DNA from: Halocaridina rubra
Taxonomy: Eukaryota; Arthropoda; Malacostraca; Decapoda; Atyidae
Direction: 5' to 3'
Length of the DNA stretch: 64,000 bases
Assembly: GCA_037179515.1 (NCBI GenBank)
Contig: JAXCGZ010016982.1
Span: 278,501 to 342,500, forward strand
Position numbers and translations under genes: made by a program. Positions 40,301-60,764 of this stretch are shown in pieces. The notes under the pieces were generated by a model. The model made no database searches. It had not been told where the DNA came from and saw only the letters and a list, made by a program, of their open reading frames with translations. Numbering within the stretch: position 1 is the stretch's first letter; each line of letters begins with the position of its first letter.

Positions 40301-40652
40301 TTTTTCTTGTGCTGTTGTGTACTTGCATCATGCAACGCACGATGCATACATTATTTTTTTTCCTTCATGTTCTGTAATTCAAAATTATTGTTGAGGCCAA
40401 AGTATTTGGGATTTGTCTAGAGACTGTTTTGGTGGGCGTAGAGATATTTTACACTGGCTAAACTTAACATTGGGTACAGTTTGGGTTTGGAAATATGTAT
40501 TAATCTTACTCTGCCAAAGTTGGGGTCATTATAGGGGTTTCTATTTTCTTGTTCAATATTTATAAACTTATTTGAATTCCTCAGGAGTGAAGCGCTTCCG
40601 TACGTTTGGTATGATGAAACACCTGAAGGATCACTTCTTGGAAGCTGCATAA
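27221..40652 (+). CDS. SWIB-domain protein, UAF30/spp27/TRI1-like (5 exons, 230 aa)
   Basis: Coding exons are 27221-27263, 38182-38402, 38910-39038, 39593-39824 and 40585-40652. All introns are GT-AG, the phases agree (1,0,0,1) and the sum is 693 nt. Residues 1-75 form a DEK-C-like helical module (MAGITREALKKEIKVILKGA, KKVRKQLENKLG, SRKKEIDEIIM). Residues ~76-150 are acidic/Ser-rich (SDSEPEPE, DDEDDSDEDW) with Lys-rich basic stretches (KKAKKPKIAKKRK, a probable nuclear signal) and a seven-Gly run. Residues ~154-228 are a SWIB/MDM2-fold domain (FKLSDELAAVVGSDVMPRHE, LW..IKERNLQDP.N, ICDD.LLKVIG, FRTFGMMKHLKDHF). Family members act in nuclear transcription, such as yeast upstream activating factor (Uaf30) at rDNA. 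The start ATG is chosen because the first 14 residues complete the DEK-C helix. This is the best-supported gene of the window. The animal function is an inference. Confidence 0.92.
28750..28836. repeat. (TA)n(TG)n microsatellite
   Basis: ~75 bp of TA then a short TG run. Confidence 0.95.
29060..29735 (+). mobile_element. LINE-1-type 3' fragment, decayed
   Basis: It contains [20 protein letters not shown] (from 29200), [10 protein letters not shown], the 'gctggtactagtactagaggtcatagtttgaag' block and the end 'ggaaccgataaggagacgggaag...gcacaattaggcag'. A G10 run near 29403-29413, further indels and a stop at the former ARRLRG region break the frame. Confidence 0.8.
30002..30073. repeat. (TA)n microsatellite, ~72 bp
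   Basis: Flanks a short hairpin on the right. Confidence 0.95.
30085..30254. repeat. Imperfect hairpin repeat, ~170 bp
   Basis: 'cctcagtgctgtcaactcgagagggcactcctcatgattgaccaactggagat' pairs imperfectly with the complement of 'atctacagttggccagttgtgaggagtgttttctcctgttgacggtgcgtcctcag'. In the loop 'ctggagataacc' pairs with 'atctccag'. It may be a foldback MITE; no copies were noticed elsewhere in the window. Confidence 0.6.
30255..30545 (-). repeat. LINE-2-like 3' UTR repeat fragment
   Basis: On the minus strand it reads '...gaatattcttggatatacgttacaactgtcttgttgtcccttcacatttgacaag...cgtgcccaggcccgatgacg' and ends in a T/A run. It matches 22140-22512. The minus-strand 5' side has 'acttaaataagactgtccaggacagttcaatgtt'-type sequence. 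Confidence 0.65.
30551..30624. repeat. (TA)n microsatellite, ~74 bp
   Basis: One TTTA interruption near 30569. Confidence 0.95.
30625..30890 (-). mobile_element. Small MITE, family D, inverted copy
   Basis: Contains 'gtccgttcgtaagtagaat', 'gcactgtactgtgcattctta', 'cagtactgtacagtactt', 'aataataatgtaataatac' and 'gggtaagtttttgttcgtatctgtgaatgtagctgctgttcgtagatc'. Its complement shares order and phrases with 31246-31474. Part also matches 2785-2840. Confidence 0.55.
30898..30985. repeat. (TA)n(GA)n microsatellite
   Basis: TA to 30950, then GA into the 5' end of SINE S1 copy 3. Confidence 0.95.
30986..31162 (+). repeat. tRNA-derived SINE S1, copy 3
   Basis: GTAGTCTCCGTGGCAAATTGGTAGCGTCCGCGAC (A box with one changed base), B box GGTTTGCGCCCC (one C-to-T change against copy 2), and the same body and 'gcccttggtaaaaaaagg' end. 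It is slightly shorter at the 3' end than copies 1 and 2. Confidence 0.85.
31174..31246. repeat. (TA)n microsatellite, ~73 bp
   Basis: TA tract ending at the family D terminus GCTCCCCTACTTAAG. Confidence 0.95.
31246..31474 (+). mobile_element. Small MITE, family D
   Basis: GCTCCCCTACTTAAGAGCAACCTACTTACGGACA at the left pairs with the right end TGGAACATAGCTTATTCGTAAGGAGGGGACTG. Internally there are 'ctacttaag' phrases and CAGTA-rich sequence. The size is ~230 bp with a TA-rich flank and no coding capacity, fitting a TA-targeting non-autonomous element. Confidence 0.6.
31500..31705 (+). mobile_element. LINE-3-type fragment, left piece
   Basis: 'gggtgtcatgtagagtgcttatcgaaaggtagagagacctttgtggtgg' matches 'aaggatgtcatgtagattgcttgttaaaaggtggagagacca' at 32850. 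It ends where the hAT MITE is inserted and its sequence resumes at 32742. Confidence 0.6.
31706..32733. mobile_element. hAT-type MITE with perfect 8-bp target duplication (~1.03 kb)
   Basis: GATCTAGA flanks the element at 31698-31705 and 32734-32741. The ends GCAGTGGCTTCCAAACTT and TTTGGGAACCATT are imperfect inverted repeats of the hAT CAGTGGTTCCCAAA type. A (TA)n plus T-run lies at 32366-32449. There is no transposase frame. The element interrupts a LINE-3-type copy. Confidence 0.85.
32366..32449. repeat. (TA)n(T)n tract
   Basis: ~59 bp of TA and then ~23 T. Confidence 0.95.
32742..33705 (+). mobile_element. LINE-3-type reverse-transcriptase fossil
   Basis: Broken frames give EEQRGFRRGKGCFDKVIVV-like (about 32993-33055), VFIDFENVYEK-like where a family Asp-Lys core 'FxDLEKAYD' is expected (33100-33135), ISGRFFASIRVG, RSGNESK/VLGRGLKLV, QMLFTNDMAMVANSEDKLED (33405-33465, the FADD box changed to FTND) and CERRKF-like segments. 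This RT type (QxGFRxGRGC...AFxDLEKAYD...LxADD) differs from the other two LINE families here. Many stops are present. The clade assignment is uncertain. Confidence 0.7.
33706..34247. other. Intronic non-coding stretch
   Basis: A scrap of repeat family C ('aacacggaggaagtattttcgcccccttcctcaggg', 33713-33750) is followed by a short TA tract. A TG/CA-rich stretch with many ATGCATGC-like words is at 33955-34180; its overlapping frames on both strands are shadows of that composition. Confidence 0.5.
34248..34304. repeat. (TA)n microsatellite, ~57 bp
   Basis: Pure TA tract. Confidence 0.95.
34535..35218 (+). mobile_element. LINE-2-type fossil, left part
   Basis: It runs from the FADDSTLH region ('tttgctgacgattctccac', 34535) through 'gagtggggcccaaaaaatttaatacc', 'attaggaattcagattgcttctaatttgtcttgg', FRHYFSSLQLLKHYKRLSRP, LEYCSHIWDAS and 'gatgaatttgatagttgcctccc'. 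It stops exactly at the TA where a Tigger-like element begins. Its FRHYFSS codon is TAT where the 61440 copy has TAG. Confidence 0.8.
35219..36500 (-). mobile_element. Internally deleted Tigger-like element (~1.28 kb)
   Basis: The ends are TA|CAGTGGACCCTCTGCCCACGAA and GGGGCAGGGGCACTACTG|TA. On the minus strand the start of transposase (MAPKKV near 36270, then broken frames with 'MLTKNRSQLIELEMLLLVGI' at 36048) and the very end (NRAVNILYENVMSHLRRYQQ at 35665-35730) are kept. The catalytic middle is gone. Compare the full-length relative at 44005-46363. It is inserted in a LINE-2 copy. Confidence 0.85.
36501..36665 (+). mobile_element. LINE-2-type fossil, right part
   Basis: 'ataggtcttcattacctaccttgattattcttccagcctg' continues the sequence interrupted at 35218 (compare 10115-10150, 'atatctaggtcttcttcgacttttattgcagcctg'). 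It ends near 'gacccaatgaaggcaatgacat', the decayed 3' end. Confidence 0.8.
36666..37150 (+). mobile_element. LINE-1-type internal fragment
   Basis: 'tttgaaaagttgctagaatatggggagattccaagat.gtgtaacaagca' and 'ctgcttctttcaccagcatagtttgcaaagttatg' match 16855-17010. 'agaaggaagaaagcagagggttagagtaaagacactcg' and 'ggttccac' match 17275-17350. It is truncated at both ends. Confidence 0.75.
37150..37740. repeat. Head-to-head pair of SINE S2 elements
   Basis: The left copy (37165-37415, minus) and right copy (37430-37735, plus) each hold tRNA-like A- and B-box parts (for the right one GTAGTTGGTAGCATT and GGTTCGAATCCC), the 'aatgcattcttctga..gttat' part and the 'acagcttcttcccaatctcactc...catttaattcaaatcccat' body. 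They are inverted to each other around 37415-37430 and could form a ~270-bp stem. Confidence 0.75.
38403..38909 (+). other. SWIB gene intron 2
   Basis: Donor GAG|GTATGG and acceptor ATTTTACAG|GAT. No repeats noticed. The exon 2 frame runs on into the intron for ~60 codons before a stop, which has no protein meaning that I recognise. Confidence 0.85.
39039..39592 (+). other. SWIB gene intron 3
   Basis: Donor AAG|GTAGAT and acceptor TTTATTTATTTTAG|GCA with a strong T-rich tract. No gene or repeat is seen inside. Confidence 0.85.
39825..40584 (+). other. SWIB gene intron 4
   Basis: Donor ATTG|GTAAGT (consensus) and acceptor GAATTCCTCAG|GAG. No gene inside; the minus-strand frame at 40417-40698 has no recognised domain. 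Confidence 0.85.
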
Positions 40653-41590
40653 GACCTACGCATTTTAGGTAGGGATACCATCCGCTGCCGCTCCACATCT
40701 ACTATTGAGCAGCACATCCAGGCAGCCAATGTCCTCCACCTTCACTTTGAATCCTATTACAGATTGTGCTGCTGCCGCATTATGTGTGATTTTTGGCCAT
40801 TGTCACCAACTTTAGTTATATGCATAAAATAGGCTGTTCTGTAGTAGCTGCCTAGTGAAAGTTAAAATTGGTGCAGCTTTTATTGGTGTAAAGCTGTAGG
40901 TTCTTAAAAATATTGCATAATTAATTGTCTTGAGGAAATTCTGTATCATTTCATATAAGTTATTGTAATCTCAGTTTAAAGTTAGTGATAGGGTCTCATT
41001 GTTTCACATGTATAACATTGTTTGGTGTGCCCTTTTTTATATGTAAACTGAAATTAGGATGTGAAGTATACATACTTATATCTATATTTTTGTTTTGTGC
41101 TGCCACTTTTTTTTTTCTTTTTTTTTTTTAGATAGGGGAAAATTAGAAACCCATTAATAACTGACTTTTTTTAGTTTTCTGGAATGCTGATGAATATCGG
41201 CTTTTTCATTCCCCATCGATGTCTGAGGTGTTCAGTATGATGGAGAAATTTATCCTTTAGCAGGTTTCATGTCTCATTCAAGTTTGTCATTAACCATTAT
41301 TACATATTCGTTTTTTGGACAATAGATAAATTGTAATATAGAATTAATATTCTACTCTTTTCTGTGGCTTGCATGCAGTCATTTTTATATTTTTTTTCTT
41401 TAGTTTTGTATAGAACTATATATCCTTCAAGGCGAGGTGATGTATGGATCTGTTGTTCATGGTCTAAAAAGTAATTTTTTTTTATCCTTTGTTTCATGCA
41501 AGAACCCACAGGTAGTTTCATATTTACAGTACTGAATTTAATCTGTCACAATGGTAAAATCTTTTAATAAAATATTTTGTAAAAAACAGA
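40653..41590 (+). other. SWIB gene 3' UTR
   Basis: The UTR follows the TAA stop at 40650-40652. An AATAAA polyadenylation signal at 41566-41571 within 'cttttaataaaatattttgtaaaaaac' gives a ~0.93-kb UTR. Confidence 0.65.
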
Positions 41591-43005
41591 AATTTGGTGT
41601 TAATTATCCGCAGGGATGTTATGCAGTGTACCATTTTTCTTTACATAATAAGAAAACAAAGTAGTAGTATTCATTACTACCTCTTCTGGATAAAATATTT
41701 TTTTTTTTTTTTTACAAGTTTGTTGAAACTTGCTAAACACTCAAGCATCTGTAGAGCTAGTCTAAAAAAATGTTTTGGTCTCTAAATTTAGAATTATTTA
41801 TGCTACTCTTTGCATAAGTACACTATACAGTATCTGTTAGGAATTAGAAGAATCTTGCTTCCCTGCTTCTGTTTATTGATGTACTGAACTTTTTTTTTTT
41901 TTTTTTTTCAGGATATAACTTCCAACAGGATTACTTAAAAACCTCTATATCCAAATATACTGCTTTATAATTTTATATCTAGGAAATAACTTTTCAACAA
42001 ACTATAGAAAACGAAAAAATAAACTAATTTCTCACAAATAGAAACCTATGTTACCTAAGAAAAAATAATTTTTTACATATAGAAGGGAAGTGATAGAACT
42101 CAGTCTTATTAGTAAGTGTAGGTGACTTGCAATCTGATCTTCACACCTTTGCCTCAGAAAGTGCAAGGGAGGCACTGTATTTGTGTAGCATAGTTTCCCC
42201 TTTGCTATGGCGTGTGCTAAAGAAGTTTTTGTTCTGTTGAGGGTGTATAGCCTAACATTCCCTAAGGTGATTTCTAATTTCTAAATATATAGACTCCATT
42301 ATTTGTTCAACTACTTATGTAGTACGTAAATACTTTATTAACCCTTTACCTGGGCACTGGAAAAGGTTGGCCTGTGTTTCCCAGAGGGGATCTCTGTGGG
42401 TTAGCCGTATACTGGTATCAATAAATCAGGATGCTATTCCCTTTGGCGGTAATTTTGTGCAAATCGATATATGCCATTATTTTCAGTCTTTCCATATATG
42501 AATCAAGTGGTTTTTCAAGTCGAGTCGATATTTTTCATAATGTTGATAGCTCTGGCACAGCACTCGTTCAAGCATGGCAGATCGCTCACACACCAGAAGA
42601 ATTTAGTGGCTTCCATATGATTGTTATATAATATAGAAAGATTTTGACGAATTAAGTAGTGCTGATGAAAGTTAAGACTGAATGTGATGCTTTAGAGGAA
42701 AGTGTATCTCAAACTTCATGTGGACGAGACTGATACGTTGAGATGTGAAAATTCAATTAGTGTTGGTGATGATGGGGAACCTGTTCTTAGAACGAGTGAA
42801 ATCGCAACTTTGACGCATGCAGTTGATCATTATTCTAGTTTTCTAACAAACCTTCAGACTTTGATTTCTTAGACAAACCCCATATCAAACTAATGATCCT
42901 TTCCCATTCTGTCAAAACCTTGAGGTAAGTAAAATAACAATTTATGTATATATTCCTGAACTGTACTGTATCATTACATTATTATAACACTTAAGTTTCA
43001 TTAAG
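41591..43005. other. Intergenic stretch, non-coding
   Basis: Includes T-runs at 41698-41713 and 41890-41909. At 42336-42420 'attaaccctttacctgggcactgg...' has a TTAA followed by CCCTTT and could be a piggyBac-type end, but no partner end or transposase was found. No gene is supported. Confidence 0.4.
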
Positions 43006-43795
43006 ACAGTATACTTTGTTTTATGTAGTAGTTAAGAAGCATCAAAGAGAACTGCAATTATTACACAAGGATCTGGGACCCATTGTCCCAGATATCCCAG
43101 TTGAAGAGAGTGATAGATTCTTCTCCCTAAGAGTTAATAGCTCTCTTCTCCAAAAATGTCTTCAACAATGAAATACCTTTTGCTTTGGAATACGACCTGT
43201 CGAATCTTAACCTTCATTGTCTGGTTATAAAACATTTCTTGATGAAAACAAATCTCATGAAAAAAGACAAGGAAGTTCCACTTCTAGAGATCCAAACATC
43301 TTTTTCCAGAAAAGTATCTTAGCAAAGATTCTGTTCTTTACTTATTATGCCTTGGTGCATTTCCAGGGTCTGATAAAAAATGGTAGTAAAAAAATCTGGA
43401 TATTTCATATATTGGTGAAGCATCAGTTTGACACTAATTACAAAACAATCTTTGCTGAATACACTTCAGGAAAAGTGCCCTGAGCTCCTCTTCCAAGGGA
43501 AAAGGTACTTCAATGATGATGACATTTCTGGAGTAGAGAGCTACTAACTCTTTGGGAGAAGAATCTACCACTCTCTTCAACAGGGATATCTGAAACGAAG
43601 GGTCCTGGAACCTTGTGAAATAAATGCTGCCCTTTCTGGTGCTTCACCAATATATATACAATACTGTGCATACAAAATATCAACTTATAAACGTATTAAA
43701 ATTCATTAATACAGTATACTATGTTTTATGTAGTATAAACATACTAAACTGCATTGATATTGTATACTTTGTTTTACGTAGTCTGAATATACTGT
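43006..43795. repeat. Foldback repeat with ~130-bp arms and flanking direct repeats
   Basis: The left arm (about 43066-43190, 'cccagatatcccagttgaagagagtgatagattcttctccctaagagttaatagctctc') is inverted at 43500-43640 ('gagagctactaactctttgggagaagaatctaccactctcttcaacagggatatctg'). A weaker inner pair is at 43300-43370 and 43415-43470. 'agtatac.ttgttttatgtagta' occurs directly at 43010, 43713 and 43766. Confidence 0.75.
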
Positions 43796-43924
43796 AGTAA
43801 AATTCATTAATACCGTATGACTTCTATGAGTGATGGAAAGTCTATAACACCTTTAGCCTATCCTCATAAATAAGATTACATACCTCTGCATAGGCTTCTT
43901 AGTATGTCTGCATTTTTTTCAATT

Positions 43925-44002
43925 TGTGAGTACATATATATGTGTGAGTGAAACATATATTGCCCCTGGTTAAGATTTGTACCTAGGATGCAATCAGATA
44001 TA
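43925..44002 (-). repeat. SINE S2 fragment next to Tigger
   Basis: 'gtgaaacatatattgcccctggttaagatttgtacctaggatgcaat' matches the B-box side of S2 (compare 37195-37230). It stops at the TA target of the Tigger element at 44005. Confidence 0.6.
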
Positions 44003-44004
44003 TA

Positions 44005-46363
44005 CAGTCATACCTCTCGTCACAAACTTAATCCGTTCCGAAACCCTTTTCGTGAGGCAAAAAGTTCGTGACTAAACAATTTTTCCCATTGAAATTAATG
44101 TAAATTCAATATATCCATTCCCCAGTACCAGAAATATACCTTTTTATATTTTTTGTATGGGTATAAACATGTATAAATATACCTGTGATAGGAAAATTAC
44201 ATTAATAATAAAATGAAATTCTACTCTACTAAAACGAAACATAGTACAGTACTGTAATTACCTGTGGTTAATTGTTACTGTAACACGTGGATAGTTGTAG
44301 GGGAGGAAGAGGCCTACTCCTTTGAAGGAGAGTCCCTTTCAATAAAAACGTCAGGCAACTGTTCAGGTACGGGCTGTAATTCTGGTGTTTTCTATCTACA
44401 TTCTCTTTGGGAAGGTTGTTCTCCGGCTACTGGCGCAAGAAAATGATCCAGAGAAATGTGTATTTTTCTTTGCTGATATATTTTCCTATAGTGAGACATC
44501 ACATTGTCATTTAAAATATTCACTGCTCTGTTGCTCACAGTTATGTCCAAGGGATGAGTCTCAATATAAGCCTGCACATCACTCCACTTACAAAAAATTT
44601 CTTAAAATTTTTTACTGGAAACTTTTATCCTCTCATCCCCCTCCTCAGCTGACTGCTCCTCTTGGAATGTCTTCACCTGTTCACTTTGACCTCTACTACT
44701 TCTTGGGTGGTGAGTTCTTGTTTGTGCTCCACCACCAGCTCCTCCACATCATCCTCATTGACTTCCAAGCCCAAACTTTTGACCATGGCCACAATTTTGT
44801 TAATATTAATAGCTGACTCCTGCTTGAACCCTCAAAGTCTCTATCAGCCACACAACCTGGTCAAAGTATTCTCCAGGCGGAGTTCCATGTGCGATATGAG
44901 ACCTCCTCCCATGCCTTGTCAATAAGGCCAATGCAGTGGAGGATATTAAAGTGGTCTTTCCAGAATTCATGAAGGGTCAAATCCGTGTTGTTGGTGAACT
45001 GAAAACTCCTGGTACAAAGATCCTTCGTATAGAGCTTCTTAAAATTGGAAATCACTTGCTGGTCCATGGGCTGGAGGAGAGGACTGATATTGGGAGGCAG
45101 AAATTTGGCTTTTATGAATTTGCATTATATAGCACGGTCTTCTTCCAAACCTGGAGGATGGGCAGGAGCATTATCCATTATGAAAAGACACTTAAGGGAC
45201 AAACCTTTTTCTTCAAGATACTTCTTCACAGCTGGCACAAATACTTCAGTCAACCACTCTATGTATAAAATCTGCATGACCCATGCATTTGTATTCGACC
45301 TCCACATTACTGGAAGTCTAGCCTTCAACACGTTATTGCGCTTAAAAGCGCGCATATTTTCAGAGTGGTAGACTAAAAGAGGCTTAATCTTGCAGTCCCC
45401 ACTAGCATTAGCACACACACTGGATTGTAGCCAGGTAGTGCCTTCTCCTCTTGGGTTATATAGGTGTTTTAGGCATTTTCTTCCAAATTAGTCTGGTTTC
45501 ATCACAGTTGAAAACTTGCTTTGAAATGTATCCTTCACATTCAATAAATTTGGCGAATTCTAGCACATAGGCATCCGCTGCCTTTTGGTCTGAACAAGCC
45601 ATCTCTCCATCCTTAGCAATATCACGAATCCCAGTTTGTCGATGGAATTTTTTCAAACCAGCCTTTACTTGCTTAAAATTCGTCAATTTTAGCACCACTA
45701 GAACTCGGAGTGTTCACTGCTAAATCATGGTGTACTTGTAGAGCCTTAATGCATATTATAGCCTCACTAACACTCTCTAGCCAGCTGTTTTTCATTTATC
45801 AAAGCCAACAATAACTTTTCTACCTCTTCTATCAACTGTAACCTATTCATCATTAATACAGTCACTCCTCTAGCTATGCCAGCCGACTTTAAGACATCTT
45901 TATTTTTCGAGATAGTACAGATGGTCGATTTCGCCATGTTATAATGCGTGACAAGATCAGAAACACAAACACCGTTTTCACGTTTAGCAATTATTTCTTT
46001 TTTGTTTCAACTTATGCATTTAGACTTTTTAATGCTACTATCACTTACACACTTAAATTTCTTAGGAGCCATGATGAGGGCTAGCCTAAAGTAAAATGCA
46101 AAACAATGGAAACTACAATAAGAGAACAATAAACGAACTACACAGCGTGGGCACCAATGCAGAACAGAGAGCAACCATGCGGTCGCCTGGGAAAACACGA
46201 ATGTGGTCGCCTGGTCGAACATGGTCACCCAGGCTGATGTGCGTGTGTGTGCATGTTCGTATCTTGAGGGTTGTTTGGGGTTCAATGCAAAATCTGTTTG
46301 TAAATTGTGTTTGTAGGTCGATTTTTTCCTTGGTGGGGGCATTTGCGGGTCGAGGTTCCACTC
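44005..46363 (-). mobile_element. Full-length Tigger (pogo) element, ~2.36 kb
   Basis: TA|CAGTCATACCTCTCGTCACAAACTTAATCCG at one end pairs with CATTTGCGGGTCGAGGTTCCACTC|TA at the other. The whole length matches the usual ~2.4 kb of Tigger1-like elements. The transposase relic inside is on the minus strand. It is flanked on the left by a SINE S2 fragment. Confidence 0.88.
44392..46072 (-). pseudogene. Tigger transposase pseudogene (TIGD1-like)
   Basis: The start MAPKKFKCVSDSSIKKSKCIS (46072) leads into a CENP-B/pogo-type helix-turn-helix region ('RENGVCVSDLVTHYNMAKSTI'-like, 45990-45900). Then come GLKKFHRQTGIRDIAKDGEM (second HTH, ~45650), QVFNCDETRLIWKKMP (first catalytic Asp, ~45490), KIKPLLVYHSENMRAFK (~45385), LFIMDNAPAHP (second catalytic Asp, ~45170), TLHEFWKDHFNILHCIGLID (~44970) and the C-terminal SNRAVNILNDNVMSHYRK (~44530). 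This is the typical domain order of a DDE_1 transposase. Stops and frameshifts occur at least near 45960, 45700, 45440, 45120 and 44860, so it is dead. Confidence 0.88.
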
Positions 46364-46372
46364 TATACCATA

Positions 46373-46642
46373 TATACCGGTGCATAAGTCAACATTCGAA
46401 GCCTAAAAATATCTTTTCAAAACCAGGGGTCAACTTGTACTCCAAATATAAAATGTGAACTTTTACCACTGAGGAGTAAACAAGTGAAACTGCATGCCTA
46501 ACACTCATTGTATACCACTTACCGTAATACCCGATGCCCACCATATTGAAATCATACTGGAACTCTTGTTTGGTAAATCTACTTACCAAAGGGATTACCG
46601 TATAATATCACAATAATTACCAAATACTGCGTTGCAGTAGCG
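46373..46642. other. Non-coding stretch, possible old TIR scrap
   Basis: 'taccggtgcataagtcaacattcgaagcc' resembles ends of old mariner-like elements, and 'aaaccaggggtcaacttgtac' follows. No second end was found, and no gene is supported. Confidence 0.35.
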
Positions 46643-47499
46643 CAGTGATTCTTAACCAGGGGTGCGAGACCAGTTCTTAAGGGGTGCGGGGATGCCTATG
46701 AATAATTAAAGCAAAATATATTTTTATACGCGTTATATTTTCCTGAAAAAAAATCTTTTTACTTCAGCAGTATTCTGAGATAGAGATAAACCTAAAGTTC
46801 TAAACCTAATTTCCTAATGAAGTGGCAAAGTTTCAACAGACACGAGTACAGGGTACACGTATGGATCCTGATCCCTTTCAGGCAGAATTTGGAAGATGTT
46901 GATGATGACAGCGGCATCAAGGAAGATCTCATCCACCTGAGACACAATCGTGGAATTCAAATGGAGTTCGCCAATGGTCAGCTGGAGCAATTCTGGGCTT
47001 CTCAGCTGGAAGCATACCCTGTACTAGCAAAGAAAGCTCTCGAAATGCTAGTACCTTTTGCGACTACTTACTTACCTGTGTGAGCAAGGATTTTCTTGTC
47101 TACTTCACATCAAAACGAAAAGCAGAAATCAGGCTAAATTCTGAACATGACATGCGAGTAGCACTCATTACTAAGACACCAAGATTTTATGCCATCATAG
47201 AAAGAAAAAAAAAAACAGCAGCAACGAAGTCACTAGGTTTGCTGTGCAGTGCAGGCAAAATAATGTAATTTCATTTTTATTAATATGTACTCTGGATTTC
47301 TTTCATGAAAAAAAAAAACATGTAAGCTATATGAATGAAGATTAAATAAAAATAAAACGTGGTTTTGTTATTAATACACATCACATCAACTTTGTATTTT
47401 TAGCATTTTTTTTGTATTTTAGCCATCAGGGGTGGGGGTGCGAGAACTGACTGCTTATTTGAAAGGGGTGCATATACTGAAAAAGGTTAAGAACCACTG
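46643..47499 (+). mobile_element. hAT element remnant (~0.86 kb) with transposase C-terminus
   Basis: CAGTGATTCTTAACCAGGGGTGCG and its inverted partner at 47485-47499 (GGTTAAGAACCACTG) are classic hAT termini; 'aggggtg...tgcgagaactg' is also mirrored. The flanks CAGTAGCG (46635-46642) and CAGTGGTG (47500-47507) agree at 6 of 8 bases, a decayed 8-bp target duplication. Confidence 0.8.
46880..47267 (+). pseudogene. hAT transposase C-terminal relic (ZBED5/SCAND3-like)
   Basis: GIQMEFANGQLEQFWASQLE, YPVLAKKALEMLVPFATTYL and, after a frameshift, CEQGFSCLLHIKTKSRN follow the dimerisation-region pattern of ZBED5/SCAND3-type hAT proteins (FW..L...YP.L...AL..LLPFATTYLCE.GFS.L..IKTK.RN). The frameshift is explained by a 4-base duplication CTTA at about 47069-47077. 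The N-terminal and catalytic parts are missing. Confidence 0.82.
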
Positions 47500-47507
47500 C
47501 AGTGGTG

Positions 47508-48172
47508 GAGAAATAGCTCTGCAAAACTGGAAATTTCTGACAGCTGATAGGCGTGCCAGTGGTGCCACCAAAACCAAACGTCCAACTGTTGAACTATGGG
47601 TTCATTACACTAGTGTTATCTACCACTATCAGCAGTGGGGAACTATGGTAAGCATTTCAAAACTATTGCACAGACAGTTTCTTCCATCAGACATTACTGA
47701 AGATGCAGTAACACCCATAACCATAATTGCTGGATGATTACCGGCCATACTGTGGTTTCACTTACTGTAACAGTGAAAACAGTTGAGTTATCGTATATTA
47801 ATGAGATACCGTAGACTTTTCTTGCCACACAATAGGGCTCGGACTTCTCGGCGAAAGGAGTTGAGAAAAGTTGTCTAGTTTCGTGAATGAATGGCTAACT
47901 CAAGCCTACCAGGCGTCGTGGTGAGCAGTGATGATGCAAACCTCTTCTTACATATTTGTTCATTTTTTGGGCAATTATAGGCAAGTATATTATGACTTAA
48001 TGTATTTCCATGAAACCTTATATACAAATTCACGCTATGGTATTCAAGCAGGTCATAAGTAATGTCTTACTATTGAAATACAATTTAATTAAATGCTCTC
48101 ATGGAGCTTGTACATTTATCGTGCAATTTCATATTTGAAGTACAATATGATTCACATACTACCTTCTCTACC
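47508..48172. other. Intergenic stretch between hAT remnant and FkbM-like gene
   Basis: Right after the hAT end, 'gctctgcaaaactggaaatttctgacagctgataggcgtgccag' is in a 101-codon open frame (47432-47737) without recognised motifs. Possible 3' UTR of the minus-strand gene ending at 48173: AATAAA on the minus strand was not seen nearby. A regulatory content cannot be claimed. Confidence 0.35.
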
Positions 48173-60703
<12,531 letters not shown>

Positions 60704-60764
60704 TGTACTGAAAAAAAAAAGAAGAAACTATCTGAAGAAAACATAAATCTTATTTTTCAAATGC
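60704..60764 (-). promoter_or_regulatory. Possible 5' leader of the FkbM-like gene
   Basis: Only ~60 bases separate the start codon from the 3' end of a LINE-2-type copy, and they include a T10 run on the gene's strand. If this model is complete, the promoter or first non-coding exon must lie beyond or within the LINE. Confidence 0.3.

Noticed and set aside
42336..42700. piggyBac element (TTAACCCTTTACC start)
   Set aside because: Only one possible end is seen, with no opposite end, no second TTAA and no transposase motif.
47432..47737. 101-codon frame after the hAT remnant as a host gene
   Set aside because: It begins inside the hAT terminus, lacks recognised domains and has no splice or conservation evidence.
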